From Micromonospora zamorensis (lineage in GTDB: Bacteria; Actinomycetota; Actinomycetes; Mycobacteriales; Micromonosporaceae): DNA of 64,000 nt. Numbering within the stretch: position 1 is the first letter of the stretch; every line of letters begins with the position of its first letter. The stretch is from contig NZ_LT607755.1 of the NCBI RefSeq assembly GCF_900090275.1, positions 3,224,001 to 3,288,000 on the forward strand. Direction: 5' to 3'. The position numbers and the translations under genes were made by a program. The notes beneath the pieces were generated by a model. It was not told where the DNA came from. It searched no databases and worked only from the letters and a program-made list of their open reading frames with translations. Below are positions 8,101-15,715 of the stretch, one piece after another.

Positions 8101-8599
8101 CATCGAGCTGCGGACCGGCTCCCCCACCGGCACCCTGGTCGGCGCGGCCACCATCGGCTCGACCGGCGGGTGGGACAACCTGGTGTCGCCCACCGTCACG
8201 CTCACCAACAAACCAGTCGGCACCACCACCCTGTACGCGAAGTTCCTCAACGCCGCCCAGGTCGGCGGCACCCCGGACCTGCTGTCGCTGGACTGGTTGC
8301 GGTTCAACGGCGCCGGGGTCAAACAGGAACCGGGCGGGACGCTCACCCTCGCGGCCAACCCGGCCAGCGGCACCGCACCGCTGACCACCACACTCACCGC
8401 CACCGCGACAGCGCCGTCCGGGCAGAGCATCACCGACTACGCGTGGGACTTCGGTGACAACAGCGCCATCACGCACGGGGCGACGCTGCGGTCGACCGCC
8501 CACAGCTATCCCCGCAAGGGGACCTTCACCGCCCGGGTGACGACCACCTACACCAGCGGGGAGACCCGCTCGCTCAACCTGACCGTCACGGTCACCTGA
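5147..8599 (+). CDS. Secreted ThuA / glucose-sorbosone dehydrogenase-like multidomain protein
   Basis: The 1150-residue protein has a Sec signal peptide (HLRAFCLILLTIAAVVSTTT, cleavage after AEAA). A ThuA-like domain follows (about 33-255; FRVLVFSKITNFYHDSI, GGGWAGLHA). Next comes a PQQ/soluble glucose dehydrogenase-type beta-propeller (about 275-720; NSHMGGSLAMDAAGRLYAAI, EVYAMGMRNPFR, FGPDGSLYVIDFGEG). Then come a PKD domain (about 735-830; YAWDFTNDG), a CBM6-like region (about 930-1060; KEAEHFTAQSG, DHNDWVAYGP) and a final PKD domain. Such proteins are secreted carbohydrate-acting enzymes of unproven substrate. ATG 5147 begins the signal peptide and has GGGAG about eleven bases upstream. 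The LacI-type operator at 5100 suggests control with the sugar locus at 12.5-22.8 kb. Confidence 0.85.
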   Translation: MPRHLRAFCLILLTIAAVVSTTTALPAEAAPRFRVLVFSKITNFYHDSIPAGIAAIQQLGAAHNFEVVATTDAAAFTDANLATFDALVFNNTNSLPTSGDLLNASQRAALQTFIRNGGGWAGLHAASASERDWPWYEGLVGTIFDYHPDFSSTGGTFPGRVKVLDRAHPSTRNLPELWEQSEEWYNWRTNPTGNVHTLAQIKVRDGINGLDEGVDHAYSWCQRYDGGRSWFTAGGHASSQFSSATFLEHLRYGIEWAAGAVAGDCSATRTSNFERVGLVTENLADPFELAVGPDRKVYYIQRTGALKVVNSDTLQVTTLLDFAYTSAMTDQSDGLLGMTLDRNFASNGWIYLLWSDKTLKQLNLSRFTVANNSVALSSEKRLLTVPTYRGEGRANSHMGGSLAMDAAGRLYAAIGDNTDPFASSGYTPVDERAGRAAWDAQGTAGNTNDLRGKILRITPQADGTYTVPSGNLFPAGTAKTRPEVYAMGMRNPFRITVEPQTNAVLVADYGPDARAADPNRGPEGTVEFNRITGAGNYGWPYCVGNNIPFNDYNFATSTSGAKFNCAAPVNNSGLTTLPASKSALVWYAYSASTQFPEVGTGGGGPMSGPVYDYDPANTRTTKFPEYFEGKWITYELTRKWFKTLSIHKTAQTFSNARFGPTAVGDLQSINGIFGNMSWIQPFEAEFGPDGSLYVIDFGEGTGSGRGGSNAGAGIYRIDYVANGRPPAVKIAATPDSGRTPLAVTFSSAGSSAGDGSALSYAWDFTNDGSTDSTAANPSHTYSTAGRHTARLTVRNSGNGLTATAVTEVVVGNTRPTVTITVPDGGFFDFGDKIPYTVTVTDPEETTIDCSKVTVQTQLGHDSHAHPLDVYTGCSGLLATEADAGDGHGPGQNLYTVVTAQYTDGGAAGGVPALTGSTRAQLQPKSKEAEHFTAQSGIIVNDRATARAGKRLGEVDHNDWVAYGPVDLRNVGSVTLGVTNGGLGGTIELRTGSPTGTLVGAATIGSTGGWDNLVSPTVTLTNKPVGTTTLYAKFLNAAQVGGTPDLLSLDWLRFNGAGVKQEPGGTLTLAANPASGTAPLTTTLTATATAPSGQSITDYAWDFGDNSAITHGATLRSTAHSYPRKGTFTARVTTTYTSGETRSLNLTVTVT

Positions 8600-8604
8600 T
8601 GATC

Positions 8605-8644
8605 GAGCGGTGGCGGGCAGGGATCGACCTGTCCGCCACCGCTC
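8605..8644. terminator. Hairpin terminator between convergent genes
   Basis: A perfect 12-base stem (GAGCGGTGGCGG, 8605-8616, with CCGCCACCGCTC, 8633-8644) and a 16-base loop starts five bases after the ThuA gene stop. It can serve the convergent subtilase gene too. Confidence 0.7.
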
Positions 8645-8702
8645 GGCCGCCAAGACGTCCAGCAGGGCGGCGCGCTCTGCACCGCCCCACGGTCGACTAC
8701 GG

Positions 8703-11700
8703 CTACTGCCAGGAACTCTGCTGGGTGTAGACGAGATTGCCGGGAATGACCGCGCCGTCATGGCTGTACTCGGTGTACGCCCAGAAGTCGCCCTCGGGCA
8801 GCGGCTTGTTCGGCTTCAGCGTGAAGCTTTGCGTCGCACCACGCTCCGCCGTGGAGGGAAGCGTCAGCGTGGCGCCCGGATACTTCGCGTTTCGGCCGAC
8901 GATGGCGTGACCGAACTGGAAGTCGACGACCGGACCACCGGGGAACTGTGCGAACACGTACGCGGTGTAGCGCCCCGGCTCGGGCAGAAACTTGTACGCC
9001 TGCTCCGCACTGGTCCAGAACCTGTCACTGCTGTAGATGAGGGTGTCCCCCTTGTACAGGTAGAGGTCCAGGTTCGTGTTCGGGTCCTCGGTGTTGGTCT
9101 CGACCATGATCCCGGCCGTGTTCGCCGGCACTGTGAAGTCGAACTTCTTCACTCCGGCGGCACCCGGGTCGAACACACCGCCGTAGACACCGGCCGGCAT
9201 CGAGTACGACGTGCGCTGCATTGGCGTGTAACCGGTGCTGCGACCGGCGAACCGTCCGGTGAAGCCCGGCTGGATCGAGCCGGACGCGCCGCTGGTCATC
9301 CGGCCGAATTCTTCCCCGTCGTCACCGTACGGCCGGGGCATGATTCCCCACGGCCGGGCGGCGACCGGGATCCGGGCGCTGTGTGCCTTGCCGCGCCAGC
9401 CGATCGACCCGGTCACGTACCGGTCCCAGGGCGCGCTGCCCCGACGCAGCGTGATGGTCACGGTCGCGGACCTGCCGGGCGCCAGCGTCACCGATGCCGG
9501 TGTCACGGTGACCTTCATGCCGTTCAGCCCCGACACTGACGAGCGGTAGGTCTCCCGCACCTTGCCCACGTTGGTCAGGGTGCGGGTGAGCGTCACCGGG
9601 CCGGTCCCGTCGTACTCGCGCAACGAGATGGCCGGCAGGTTGAGCTCCTTGCCGTCCGGCACGGCCGTCTCGCTGAAGGCGACCAGGTCCGCAGCGGTCG
9701 GCTCGATGACCAGACCGGGATCGGTGGCCCCGGCCAGGTTGATGAAACCACTGCCCTGGTCCAGGGGACTGCTGGTGCCGACCGTGTCGGTGGCGGTGGT
9801 CCGAAGCGCCGAGGCGACCGCGCCGGGTGACCAGTTCGGATGCGCGGCACGCAGAACCGCCGCCGCTCCGGCCACGTACGGCGAGGCCATCGAGGTGCCC
9901 GAGTACGCGTCGTACTGGCGTCCGAAGTTGCCCGCCGGGGAGACCGCGGCGATGATGTCCGAACCGGGCGCGACCAGGTCCGGTTTCAGGACGCCGAGGG
10001 TCACCTTGTCCGGGCCGGTGGAGGAGAAGTCCGCGACGCTGGGCACGCCGGGGACGCTGGAGCCGTCGCCGCCAGGGCGCAGGGACACCCGCGCGTCGGT
10101 CGGGTGACGCATCAGGTAGTTGAACAGCGTGCCGGCCTGCTTCTCGGTCGGCAGGTAGACGACCGGGAAGTTGAAGATCGAGTTGATCCGGTAGTTGCCG
10201 ACCGGGTCGAAGACCACCATCCCCGCGCCGCCCTTGGCCTTGATCTCGGCGGCGGATCCGAACGTGTCGGACAGCGCGCAGGCGACCACCTTGCCCTTGA
10301 TCTTGGCGGGGTCGAGGCTGCCCGGTTCGCAGTAGACCGCGCCCAGGTCCGGCGCCCCGGCCTGCTCGCCGAAGACCATCTGCCGTGAGTCGCCACCGGG
10401 CAGTGCGTCCAGCGAGCCGCCCACGAGCTTCGTGCCGTCGCCCAGCTTGACGGTGGCCTCGTCGAGGTTCGTCACCGCCGCGCCGACCGTGGTCACCCAC
10501 GGTGCCGCGTTGCTGATCGCCCCGCTCACGATGCCGGTGTTGCCGGCCGAAGCCGCCACGAAGACTCCGGCCAGCGTGGCGTTGAGGAAGGCGATGCCGA
10601 TGGGGGTGTTGGCCTCCCAGTCGCCGAGGTCGGAACCGATCGAGAAGTTGAGAACCTGCACGCCGTCGGCGACGGCCGCGTCGATGCCGGCGATGATGTC
10701 GGCGTCGTAGCCCATGCCGCCCCAGAGCACCTTGTAGACGGCGATTTGGGCGTCCGGCGCCACCCCGGAGACGGGACCGAAGCGCCGACCGTCGATGGTG
10801 ACGTCCGAGACCGGCAGGCCGGCCGCCGTGGACGCGGTGTGCGTGCCGTGCCCGGACATGTCGCGGGGAGACAACACCTCGCCCTCGGGCACCGAGCCGC
10901 CGCCGGCGAGCCACGTGTCGGCGAAGTAGCGGGCACCGACGATCTTGCCGTTGCAGTGCTCGGCCACGAAGGCCACGCCGGTCTGGCAGGTGCCACGCCA
11001 GGTCGCGGGGGCGGACATCTTCTTGGCGAACGACGCGCTCTCCGGCCAGATCCCGGTGTCCAGGACGCCGATCACCATGCCCGTACCGGTGCCGGGGCCG
11101 GGCTTGACCGGTTTGCCGGCAGAACCCCCCGCCGGGGGTTGGTCCGGCGCGGCCGGGGCGGTGGCTGCCGGAGCGCCGGGGGTCGGCGCGGTCGACGGCG
11201 CGGTGGGCGGCGGGGTCCTGGTGCCGAGGGCCCGCGAGGCGGTGACCGCGCGGACGCGCTTGTCCGCCCGCAACGTGGTTACCTGCTGGGCGGTCAGCTT
11301 GGCGGAGAACCCGTTGAAGGCGGTGGCGTACGCGGCGTTGACCTGAATCCCGGCGGCGGCAGCGACGGCGCTGCGCTGCATATCGAGGTGTCCGCGGTAA
11401 GCCCGTGCCGGTGCCGACGTGACGTCAAGCCGGTCACCCGCGTCCGGGCGGGTTCGCGCCAGGCCAGACACGCCACCGGCGTACGAGGTCAGGGGCTCCT
11501 CGGCCAGTTCCACGATGTACGTGCCCGAACCGGCGGCGTCCACGGCGGCTTGCCGGCTGGCGTCGTTGCGGCCGTCGGGTCGGCGGTCGGCGCCGTCGGT
11601 CAGCGTGACTCTTGTGTCGGACCCGGCGGTGAAGTAGCCGGTGGTGCTGTTGCCGCTGCCCGATGGCCCTGTCGGGGCCGCTGATGCCGAGCCCGCGACG

Positions 11701-11783
11701 CCGGTTGTGCCGGCGATCACGGCGAGGACCAGCGTCGGTATCGCTGATCTTCGCAGCCTGTTCCCGCTCGTGCTGGTAGCCAC
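8703..11783 (-). CDS. Secreted S8 subtilisin-family serine protease
   Basis: A 1026-residue pre-pro-protease. It has a signal peptide (to about residue 36, ASA-A), an inhibitor-I9-type propeptide (about 85-185; GTYIVELAEEPL, AKLTAQQVTTLR) and a Pro/Ala-rich linker. The catalytic domain has Asp242 in GVLDTGIWPE, His312 in SGHGTHTAS and Ser in GTSMASPYVAG. A protease-associated insert lies between His and Ser (GKVVACALSDTFGSAAEIKA). The C-terminal third is beta-rich, with an Fn3-like region and a jelly-roll type end. The start GTG 11783 has AGGAG five bases upstream. A CebR-like palindrome lies 57 bases further upstream. Likely role is extracellular protein degradation. Confidence 0.92.
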   Translation of the reverse strand: MATSTSGNRLRRSAIPTLVLAVIAGTTGVAGSASAAPTGPSGSGNSTTGYFTAGSDTRVTLTDGADRRPDGRNDASRQAAVDAAGSGTYIVELAEEPLTSYAGGVSGLARTRPDAGDRLDVTSAPARAYRGHLDMQRSAVAAAAGIQVNAAYATAFNGFSAKLTAQQVTTLRADKRVRAVTASRALGTRTPPPTAPSTAPTPGAPAATAPAAPDQPPAGGSAGKPVKPGPGTGTGMVIGVLDTGIWPESASFAKKMSAPATWRGTCQTGVAFVAEHCNGKIVGARYFADTWLAGGGSVPEGEVLSPRDMSGHGTHTASTAAGLPVSDVTIDGRRFGPVSGVAPDAQIAVYKVLWGGMGYDADIIAGIDAAVADGVQVLNFSIGSDLGDWEANTPIGIAFLNATLAGVFVAASAGNTGIVSGAISNAAPWVTTVGAAVTNLDEATVKLGDGTKLVGGSLDALPGGDSRQMVFGEQAGAPDLGAVYCEPGSLDPAKIKGKVVACALSDTFGSAAEIKAKGGAGMVVFDPVGNYRINSIFNFPVVYLPTEKQAGTLFNYLMRHPTDARVSLRPGGDGSSVPGVPSVADFSSTGPDKVTLGVLKPDLVAPGSDIIAAVSPAGNFGRQYDAYSGTSMASPYVAGAAAVLRAAHPNWSPGAVASALRTTATDTVGTSSPLDQGSGFINLAGATDPGLVIEPTAADLVAFSETAVPDGKELNLPAISLREYDGTGPVTLTRTLTNVGKVRETYRSSVSGLNGMKVTVTPASVTLAPGRSATVTITLRRGSAPWDRYVTGSIGWRGKAHSARIPVAARPWGIMPRPYGDDGEEFGRMTSGASGSIQPGFTGRFAGRSTGYTPMQRTSYSMPAGVYGGVFDPGAAGVKKFDFTVPANTAGIMVETNTEDPNTNLDLYLYKGDTLIYSSDRFWTSAEQAYKFLPEPGRYTAYVFAQFPGGPVVDFQFGHAIVGRNAKYPGATLTLPSTAERGATQSFTLKPNKPLPEGDFWAYTEYSHDGAVIPGNLVYTQQSSWQ

Positions 11784-11840
11784 GAGACTCCTCTCACGTG
11801 CTCCCTTGTGGAGCTGTTCTCATCGATCGCGACCCGCCTA

Positions 11841-11854
11841 TGGGAGCGCTCCCC
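11841..11854. promoter_or_regulatory. CebR-like palindrome upstream of the subtilase
   Basis: TGGGAGCGCTCCCC matches 13 of 14 bases of the CebR operator known from Streptomyces cellulose-utilisation genes (TGGGAGCGCTCCCA). It lies 57 bases before the protease start, in a 239-base gap between divergent genes. The regulator itself is not in the window. Confidence 0.45.
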
Positions 11855-12022
11855 CACCTAAGTGCTCGACGGTTAAACGATGGTTTGCGCGGTGTTACGG
11901 ATCGCTGCTGCGTATAAGATCACAAACCTCAGCCGCCGCATTGGCCCGCGACAGGGCATCGGTCAGGCGTCCGCGTGCCGCACTCCACACCCGGTATGTC
12001 GTTGCCGTACTAGGCTTCCGCC

Positions 12023-12367
12023 ATGCTGATCATCGATGGCGCGGGCCGGTGGACCGCACCCGCCGGGGCCGCCAACGACTGGGTCGAACAGCTGAGAGTG
12101 CCGGACCTGTCGGTGGGGACGTACTGCATCCCGGCGGGCGGTTTCGACGCCCAGAGCCCGCACACCGAGGACGAGATCTACGTGGTCACCGCGGGGCGGG
12201 CCCGGATCGTGACCCCGGACGGTGCCGCCGAGGTGGGCCCGGGGTCGGTGATCTTCGTGCCGGCTGGCGAGGAGCACCGGTTCGACGAGGTGACCGAGGA
12301 CCTGGCGCTGCTGGTGGTGTTCGGCCCGGCGTACGGCTCGCGCGCTCCGGGTCCGCGAGCCGAGTAG
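12023..12367 (+). CDS. Small cupin-domain protein
   Basis: A 114-residue single-domain cupin. Its metal-site motif 1 reads PAGGFDAQSPHTEDEIYVVTAG (the G-x5-H-x-H-x4-E-x6-G pattern with one His visible in SPHTEDE). Motif 2 reads VIFVPAGEEHRFDEV (P-G-x2-H). The fold binds small sugars or acids, or acts as a dioxygenase or isomerase; the substrate is unknown. A TAGGCT hexamer at 12011-12016 lies six bases before the ATG and there is no Shine-Dalgarno, so the mRNA is probably leaderless. It is convergent with the permease gene; the 159 bases between them hold nothing I recognise. Confidence 0.75.
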   Translation: MLIIDGAGRWTAPAGAANDWVEQLRVPDLSVGTYCIPAGGFDAQSPHTEDEIYVVTAGRARIVTPDGAAEVGPGSVIFVPAGEEHRFDEVTEDLALLVVFGPAYGSRAPGPRAE

Positions 12368-12526
12368 GGCGGACGGGTCGCCAGCCCGGAGGTTGACGTC
12401 TGTCGTGGGTGGACCCAACGAGCGGTGAGGTGGACACCCGAGGGCGAGCAGGCAGATGTCCAGGTGCCGGGCCTGCCAGCCACGTTCGGCCCATCCCCTA
12501 CCAGCGGATCCCTCCACTTACCGGGG

Positions 12527-13714
12527 CTATTTCCTGGAACCTGGCAGCAATAGTCCGGTCGCGGCTCGCCGCCGCCAGAGCACGGTGCACGCCCCGGCCA
12601 GGGCCAGCCCGAGCAGCGGCGCGACGCCGACCCCGGCGAGCGTGCAGGCCACCGCCAGCAACGCGGGCGGCACCCAACACCAGGCGGGCACGGTCCGCGG
12701 CGCACGACCGCGCCGACGGGCCGCGGCTTCCACGGCCATCGGCACCACCAACACCGGCAGCGCGGCGGCCAGGAGCGTCAACCAGGGCAGCACGAGGCGG
12801 TCGAAACGCGCCACCGCCAGCACCCCGCCGAGGACCGCGACGACCAGCATCGCCGTACGAGCCGGCACGCGGGGTGCCAGGCCACGGATCGCCAGCGCCC
12901 CGGAGTACGTGGTGGTCAACGCGGCGGCGAAGACCGCCACCGCGACGAACAGATTCGCGTACGCGGCCAGGCCCGAGCCGGCGGCCAGCAGCGCGACCAC
13001 GTCGGCCGAGCCGGTCCGCAGCCACAGGCCGGCGCCGGCGATCACCCCGAGCAGCGCGGGCCCGAGCAGCAGCCCCACGCACCAGGCCAGGTCCCGCCGC
13101 CGGGCGAGGCCGGCGCTGAAGTCCGGCGCGCGCAGCGCGAACACCGCCGCGTAGCCGATCAGCGCGGCGGCGTCGGCGAGCCCACCGGTGGCGAGGCGAA
13201 CCGGCGCACCGGGTGGCGGCAGCACCGTCAGGCACCAGCCGACCAGGACCACCGCGCTGAGCGTGGTGAGCACGGCGACCCGGTTGCCGAGCCGGGCCGG
13301 CCCCCAGGAGACGGCCAGCACCGCCACCTCCAGCAGCACCGGCCCGGCCCAGCCCGGCAGGTCCGTCAGGGCGGCCAGGGAGGCCCCGCCGAGCCCGACG
13401 TTGAACCCGTTCCAGCCGACCATCGACACGGCCAGCACCGCCGCCAGCAGCAGCCGTGACGTGTTGCCCAGGTAGGCGGGCAGCACCGCGGTCAGCGTTC
13501 CGCCGTCGCCGAGCGGCCGGCGCAGGCCGATCCGGCCCTGCCCCCAGAGCAGGGCCGTCATCAGCACCCCGCCGATCAGCAGCCCGGCGACCGGCACCGC
13601 GCCGCCGTGCCGGGCTGCCATCGCCGCACCGAGCACCAGCGTGGCGGGCGCGGTGCCGATGCCCAACCACGCGCCGACCGCCGCCGGCCAACGCCGCTCG
13701 GCAGTTTCAGACAA
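12527..13714 (-). CDS. Multi-pass permease, NCS1/cytosine-permease-like
   Basis: A 395-residue hydrophobic protein with about eleven membrane segments. The first has the broken-helix look AAVGAWLGIGTAPATLVLGA of the APC/NCS1 transporters, and helix 3 contains SMVGWNGFNVGLGG, similar to the cytosine permease QxGWxG region. The family imports nucleobases, allantoin or related small molecules with a cation. The TTG start at 13714 overlaps the last codons of the isomerase gene by eight bases, so the two are probably translationally coupled. This is the last gene of the run that starts at 19700. The substrate may match that of the pathway and cannot be read from sequence. Confidence 0.7.
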   Translation of the reverse strand: MSETAERRWPAAVGAWLGIGTAPATLVLGAAMAARHGGAVPVAGLLIGGVLMTALLWGQGRIGLRRPLGDGGTLTAVLPAYLGNTSRLLLAAVLAVSMVGWNGFNVGLGGASLAALTDLPGWAGPVLLEVAVLAVSWGPARLGNRVAVLTTLSAVVLVGWCLTVLPPPGAPVRLATGGLADAAALIGYAAVFALRAPDFSAGLARRRDLAWCVGLLLGPALLGVIAGAGLWLRTGSADVVALLAAGSGLAAYANLFVAVAVFAAALTTTYSGALAIRGLAPRVPARTAMLVVAVLGGVLAVARFDRLVLPWLTLLAAALPVLVVPMAVEAAARRRGRAPRTVPAWCWVPPALLAVACTLAGVGVAPLLGLALAGACTVLWRRRAATGLLLPGSRK

Positions 13715-14567
13715 CGTGGCGCAGGTAGCCGGCTATCGCCGCGTCCAGCACCTCCGCGCCCGGCCGCGCCCACACCTCGGCGGAGAAGACCTCCACCTCG
13801 ATCGGGCCGCCGTAGCCGGCCGCGTCGACCGCCTCGCGCAACCGGCGCAGCTCGATGCACCCGTCGCCGGGCAGCGCCCGCCCGAGCAGCACCCCCTCGG
13901 GCAGCGGTGTCACCCAGTCGCAGACCTGGAACGCGGCGATCCGGGAGCCCGCCCGCGCGATCTGCGCGTACACCGTGTCGTCCCACCAGACGTGGTACGC
14001 GTCCACGACCACGCCGACCACCGTCGGGTCGAACCGCTCGGCGATGTCCAGGGCCTGACCGAGGCTGGCGATCACGCAGCGGTCGGCGGCGAACATCGGG
14101 TGCAGCGGCTCGATCGCCAGGCGTACGCCGGCGGCCTCGGCGTGCGGGGCCAGCTCACCGATCGCGTCCGCGACCCGCTGCCGGGCGCCGTCGATGTCCC
14201 TGCTGCCCGGCGGCAGCCCACCGGACACCAGCACCAACTCCGGGGCGCCCAGTGTGGCCGCCTCCTCGATAGCCAGCAGGTTTTGCGCGCGCCAGTCGTC
14301 GGTGGAGAAGAAGCCGCCCCGGCACAGCGAGGTGACGGTGAGACCGGCGTCGCGGACCAGCTTCGCGGACCGGGCCAGCCCATGGTCGGCGACCGGTTCC
14401 CGCCACAGCCCGACGCCCGGCACCCCGGCGGCCACGCAGCCGGCCACCACGTCGGGCAGCGGCCACCGCTGGGCGGTCGCCTGGTTGAACGAGAAGCGCG
14501 CGAGGCTCTGTGGGCTTGTCGTTCGCGACTGCGGGGCTCGCAGGACCGGCTCACTCCTCGCGCTCAC
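13707..14567 (-). CDS. Sugar phosphate isomerase/epimerase, xylose-isomerase-like TIM barrel
   Basis: A 286-residue protein of the AP_endonuc_2 fold. Conserved features are LAIEPLHPMFAADRCVI (metal Glu in the strand-6 region), VGVVVDAYHVWWD (Asp-x-x-His), AFQVCDWVTPL and PIEVEVFSAEVWA (final metal Glu). These enzymes isomerise or dehydrate keto-sugars and inositols using a divalent metal. The GTG start overlaps the DUF993 stop (GTGA). The first 25 residues (VSARSEPVLRAPQSRTT...) are encoded by a repeat-like element and have no homology. The real fold begins at RFSFNQAT. Confidence 0.82.
   Translation of the reverse strand: MSARSEPVLRAPQSRTTSPQSLARFSFNQATAQRWPLPDVVAGCVAAGVPGVGLWREPVADHGLARSAKLVRDAGLTVTSLCRGGFFSTDDWRAQNLLAIEEAATLGAPELVLVSGGLPPGSRDIDGARQRVADAIGELAPHAEAAGVRLAIEPLHPMFAADRCVIASLGQALDIAERFDPTVVGVVVDAYHVWWDDTVYAQIARAGSRIAAFQVCDWVTPLPEGVLLGRALPGDGCIELRRLREAVDAAGYGGPIEVEVFSAEVWARPGAEVLDAAIAGYLRHVV
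14517..14567 (-). repeat. REP-like element forming the 5' end of the isomerase gene
   Basis: Read on the reverse strand it begins GTGAGCGCGAGGAGTGAGCC and continues through a TGCGAGCCCCGCA palindrome. It encodes the non-homologous N-terminus VSARSEPVLRAP. From memory, very similar elements are scattered in Micromonosporaceae genomes. A related start occurs at 36523. The copy number needs a genome count. Confidence 0.4.
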
Positions 14568-15715
14568 TGCTCCACCCCCGCCACCGTGAACAGCGCTCGG
14601 GCGCGGGTGGCGGCCAGGTCGGCGTCCGGCAACAGTCCCGCCGCGTCGGCCAGGGTGAGCAGCGTGGCCAGATGTGCCGGGGACCGGCCGGACTGCGCGC
14701 CGCCGACCATGGTGAAGTGGTCCTGGTGCCCGGCAAGCCAGGCCAGGAAGACGATCCCTGTCTTGTAGTGCCAGGTCGGGGCCGCGAACAGGTGCCGGGC
14801 CAGTGGCACGGTCGGCGCGAAGATCTCGTCGTACGCGGCCAGGTCTCCCCGGTCCAGGACGGCCAGCGCGGCGGCGGCGGCCGGTGCGATGGCCGCGAAC
14901 ACCCCGAGCAGCGCGTCGGAGTGCCCCACCTCGTCGCCCCGGATCAGCTCCGGGTAGTGGAAGTCGTCACCGGTGTAGAGGCGTACCCCGGCGGGCAGTC
15001 TGCGGCGCAGCGCGACCTCCCGGCCGGCGTCGAGCAGCGACACCTTGATGCCGTCCACCTTCGACTGGTGTGCCTTGATCAGCTCGACGACGGTGTCGGC
15101 GGCCAGTTCCAGGTCGACCGCACCCCAGTAACCGGTCAACGCCGGGTCGAACATCGGGCCCAGCCAGTGCAGCACCACCGGCTCGTCGGCGGCGCTCAGC
15201 AGCTCGTCGTACACCCGGAGGTAGTCCTCCGGCCCGCGCGCCGCGGCGGCCAGGTGTCGGCTGCACATCAGCACCGGCCGGGCGCCGGCAGCGCGTACGT
15301 CGTCGAGCTGCTCCAGGTACGCGGCGGTGACCGCCGCCAGGGTGGCCGGGCCGGCGGGCAGCTGATCCGTGCCGACCCCCGCGACGATCAACCCGCCCGC
15401 CGCGCGGGCCTCGGCGGCACTGCGGCGGATCAGCTCCCGGGTCGCCGGGTAGTCCAGCCCCATCCCCCGCTGGGCGGTGTCCATCGCCTCGGCGACCCCC
15501 AGCCCGTACGACCACAGGTGCCGCCGGAAGGCGAGGGTGGTGTCCCAGTCCACCGTCGCCGGGGCGCCCGGCACGTTCTCCGCGGTGGGGTCGGCGACGA
15601 CGTGCGCTGCCGCGTACGCGATCCGGCTGGTCGCTGGCGCGGCCGGGCGGGCGAAGCCGCTCCCCCCGGCCAGCCGGTGCCGTCGCCCGCCCGGCAACAC
15701 CACCTCGGCGGTCAT
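14564..15715 (-). CDS. DUF993 protein, dihydrodipicolinate-synthase-like TIM barrel
   Basis: A 383-residue protein of the DUF993 family (PF06187), distant from dihydrodipicolinate synthase. Distinct segments are VDWDTTLAFRRHLWSYGLGV, AMDTAQRGMGLDYPATRELI, VDGIKVSLLDAG (Lys in the position of the DHDPS Schiff-base lysine), GDDFHYPELI and WHYKTGIVFLAWL. A retro-aldol or dehydration step on a sugar-derived keto acid is inferred from fold and neighbours, not demonstrated. Its ATG overlaps the Gfo/Idh stop (ATGA), and its stop overlaps the isomerase start. The three enzymes therefore form a tightly coupled catabolic set. Confidence 0.82.
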   Translation of the reverse strand: MTAEVVLPGGRRHRLAGGSGFARPAAPATSRIAYAAAHVVADPTAENVPGAPATVDWDTTLAFRRHLWSYGLGVAEAMDTAQRGMGLDYPATRELIRRSAAEARAAGGLIVAGVGTDQLPAGPATLAAVTAAYLEQLDDVRAAGARPVLMCSRHLAAAARGPEDYLRVYDELLSAADEPVVLHWLGPMFDPALTGYWGAVDLELAADTVVELIKAHQSKVDGIKVSLLDAGREVALRRRLPAGVRLYTGDDFHYPELIRGDEVGHSDALLGVFAAIAPAAAAALAVLDRGDLAAYDEIFAPTVPLARHLFAAPTWHYKTGIVFLAWLAGHQDHFTMVGGAQSGRSPAHLATLLTLADAAGLLPDADLAATRARALFTVAGVEQ

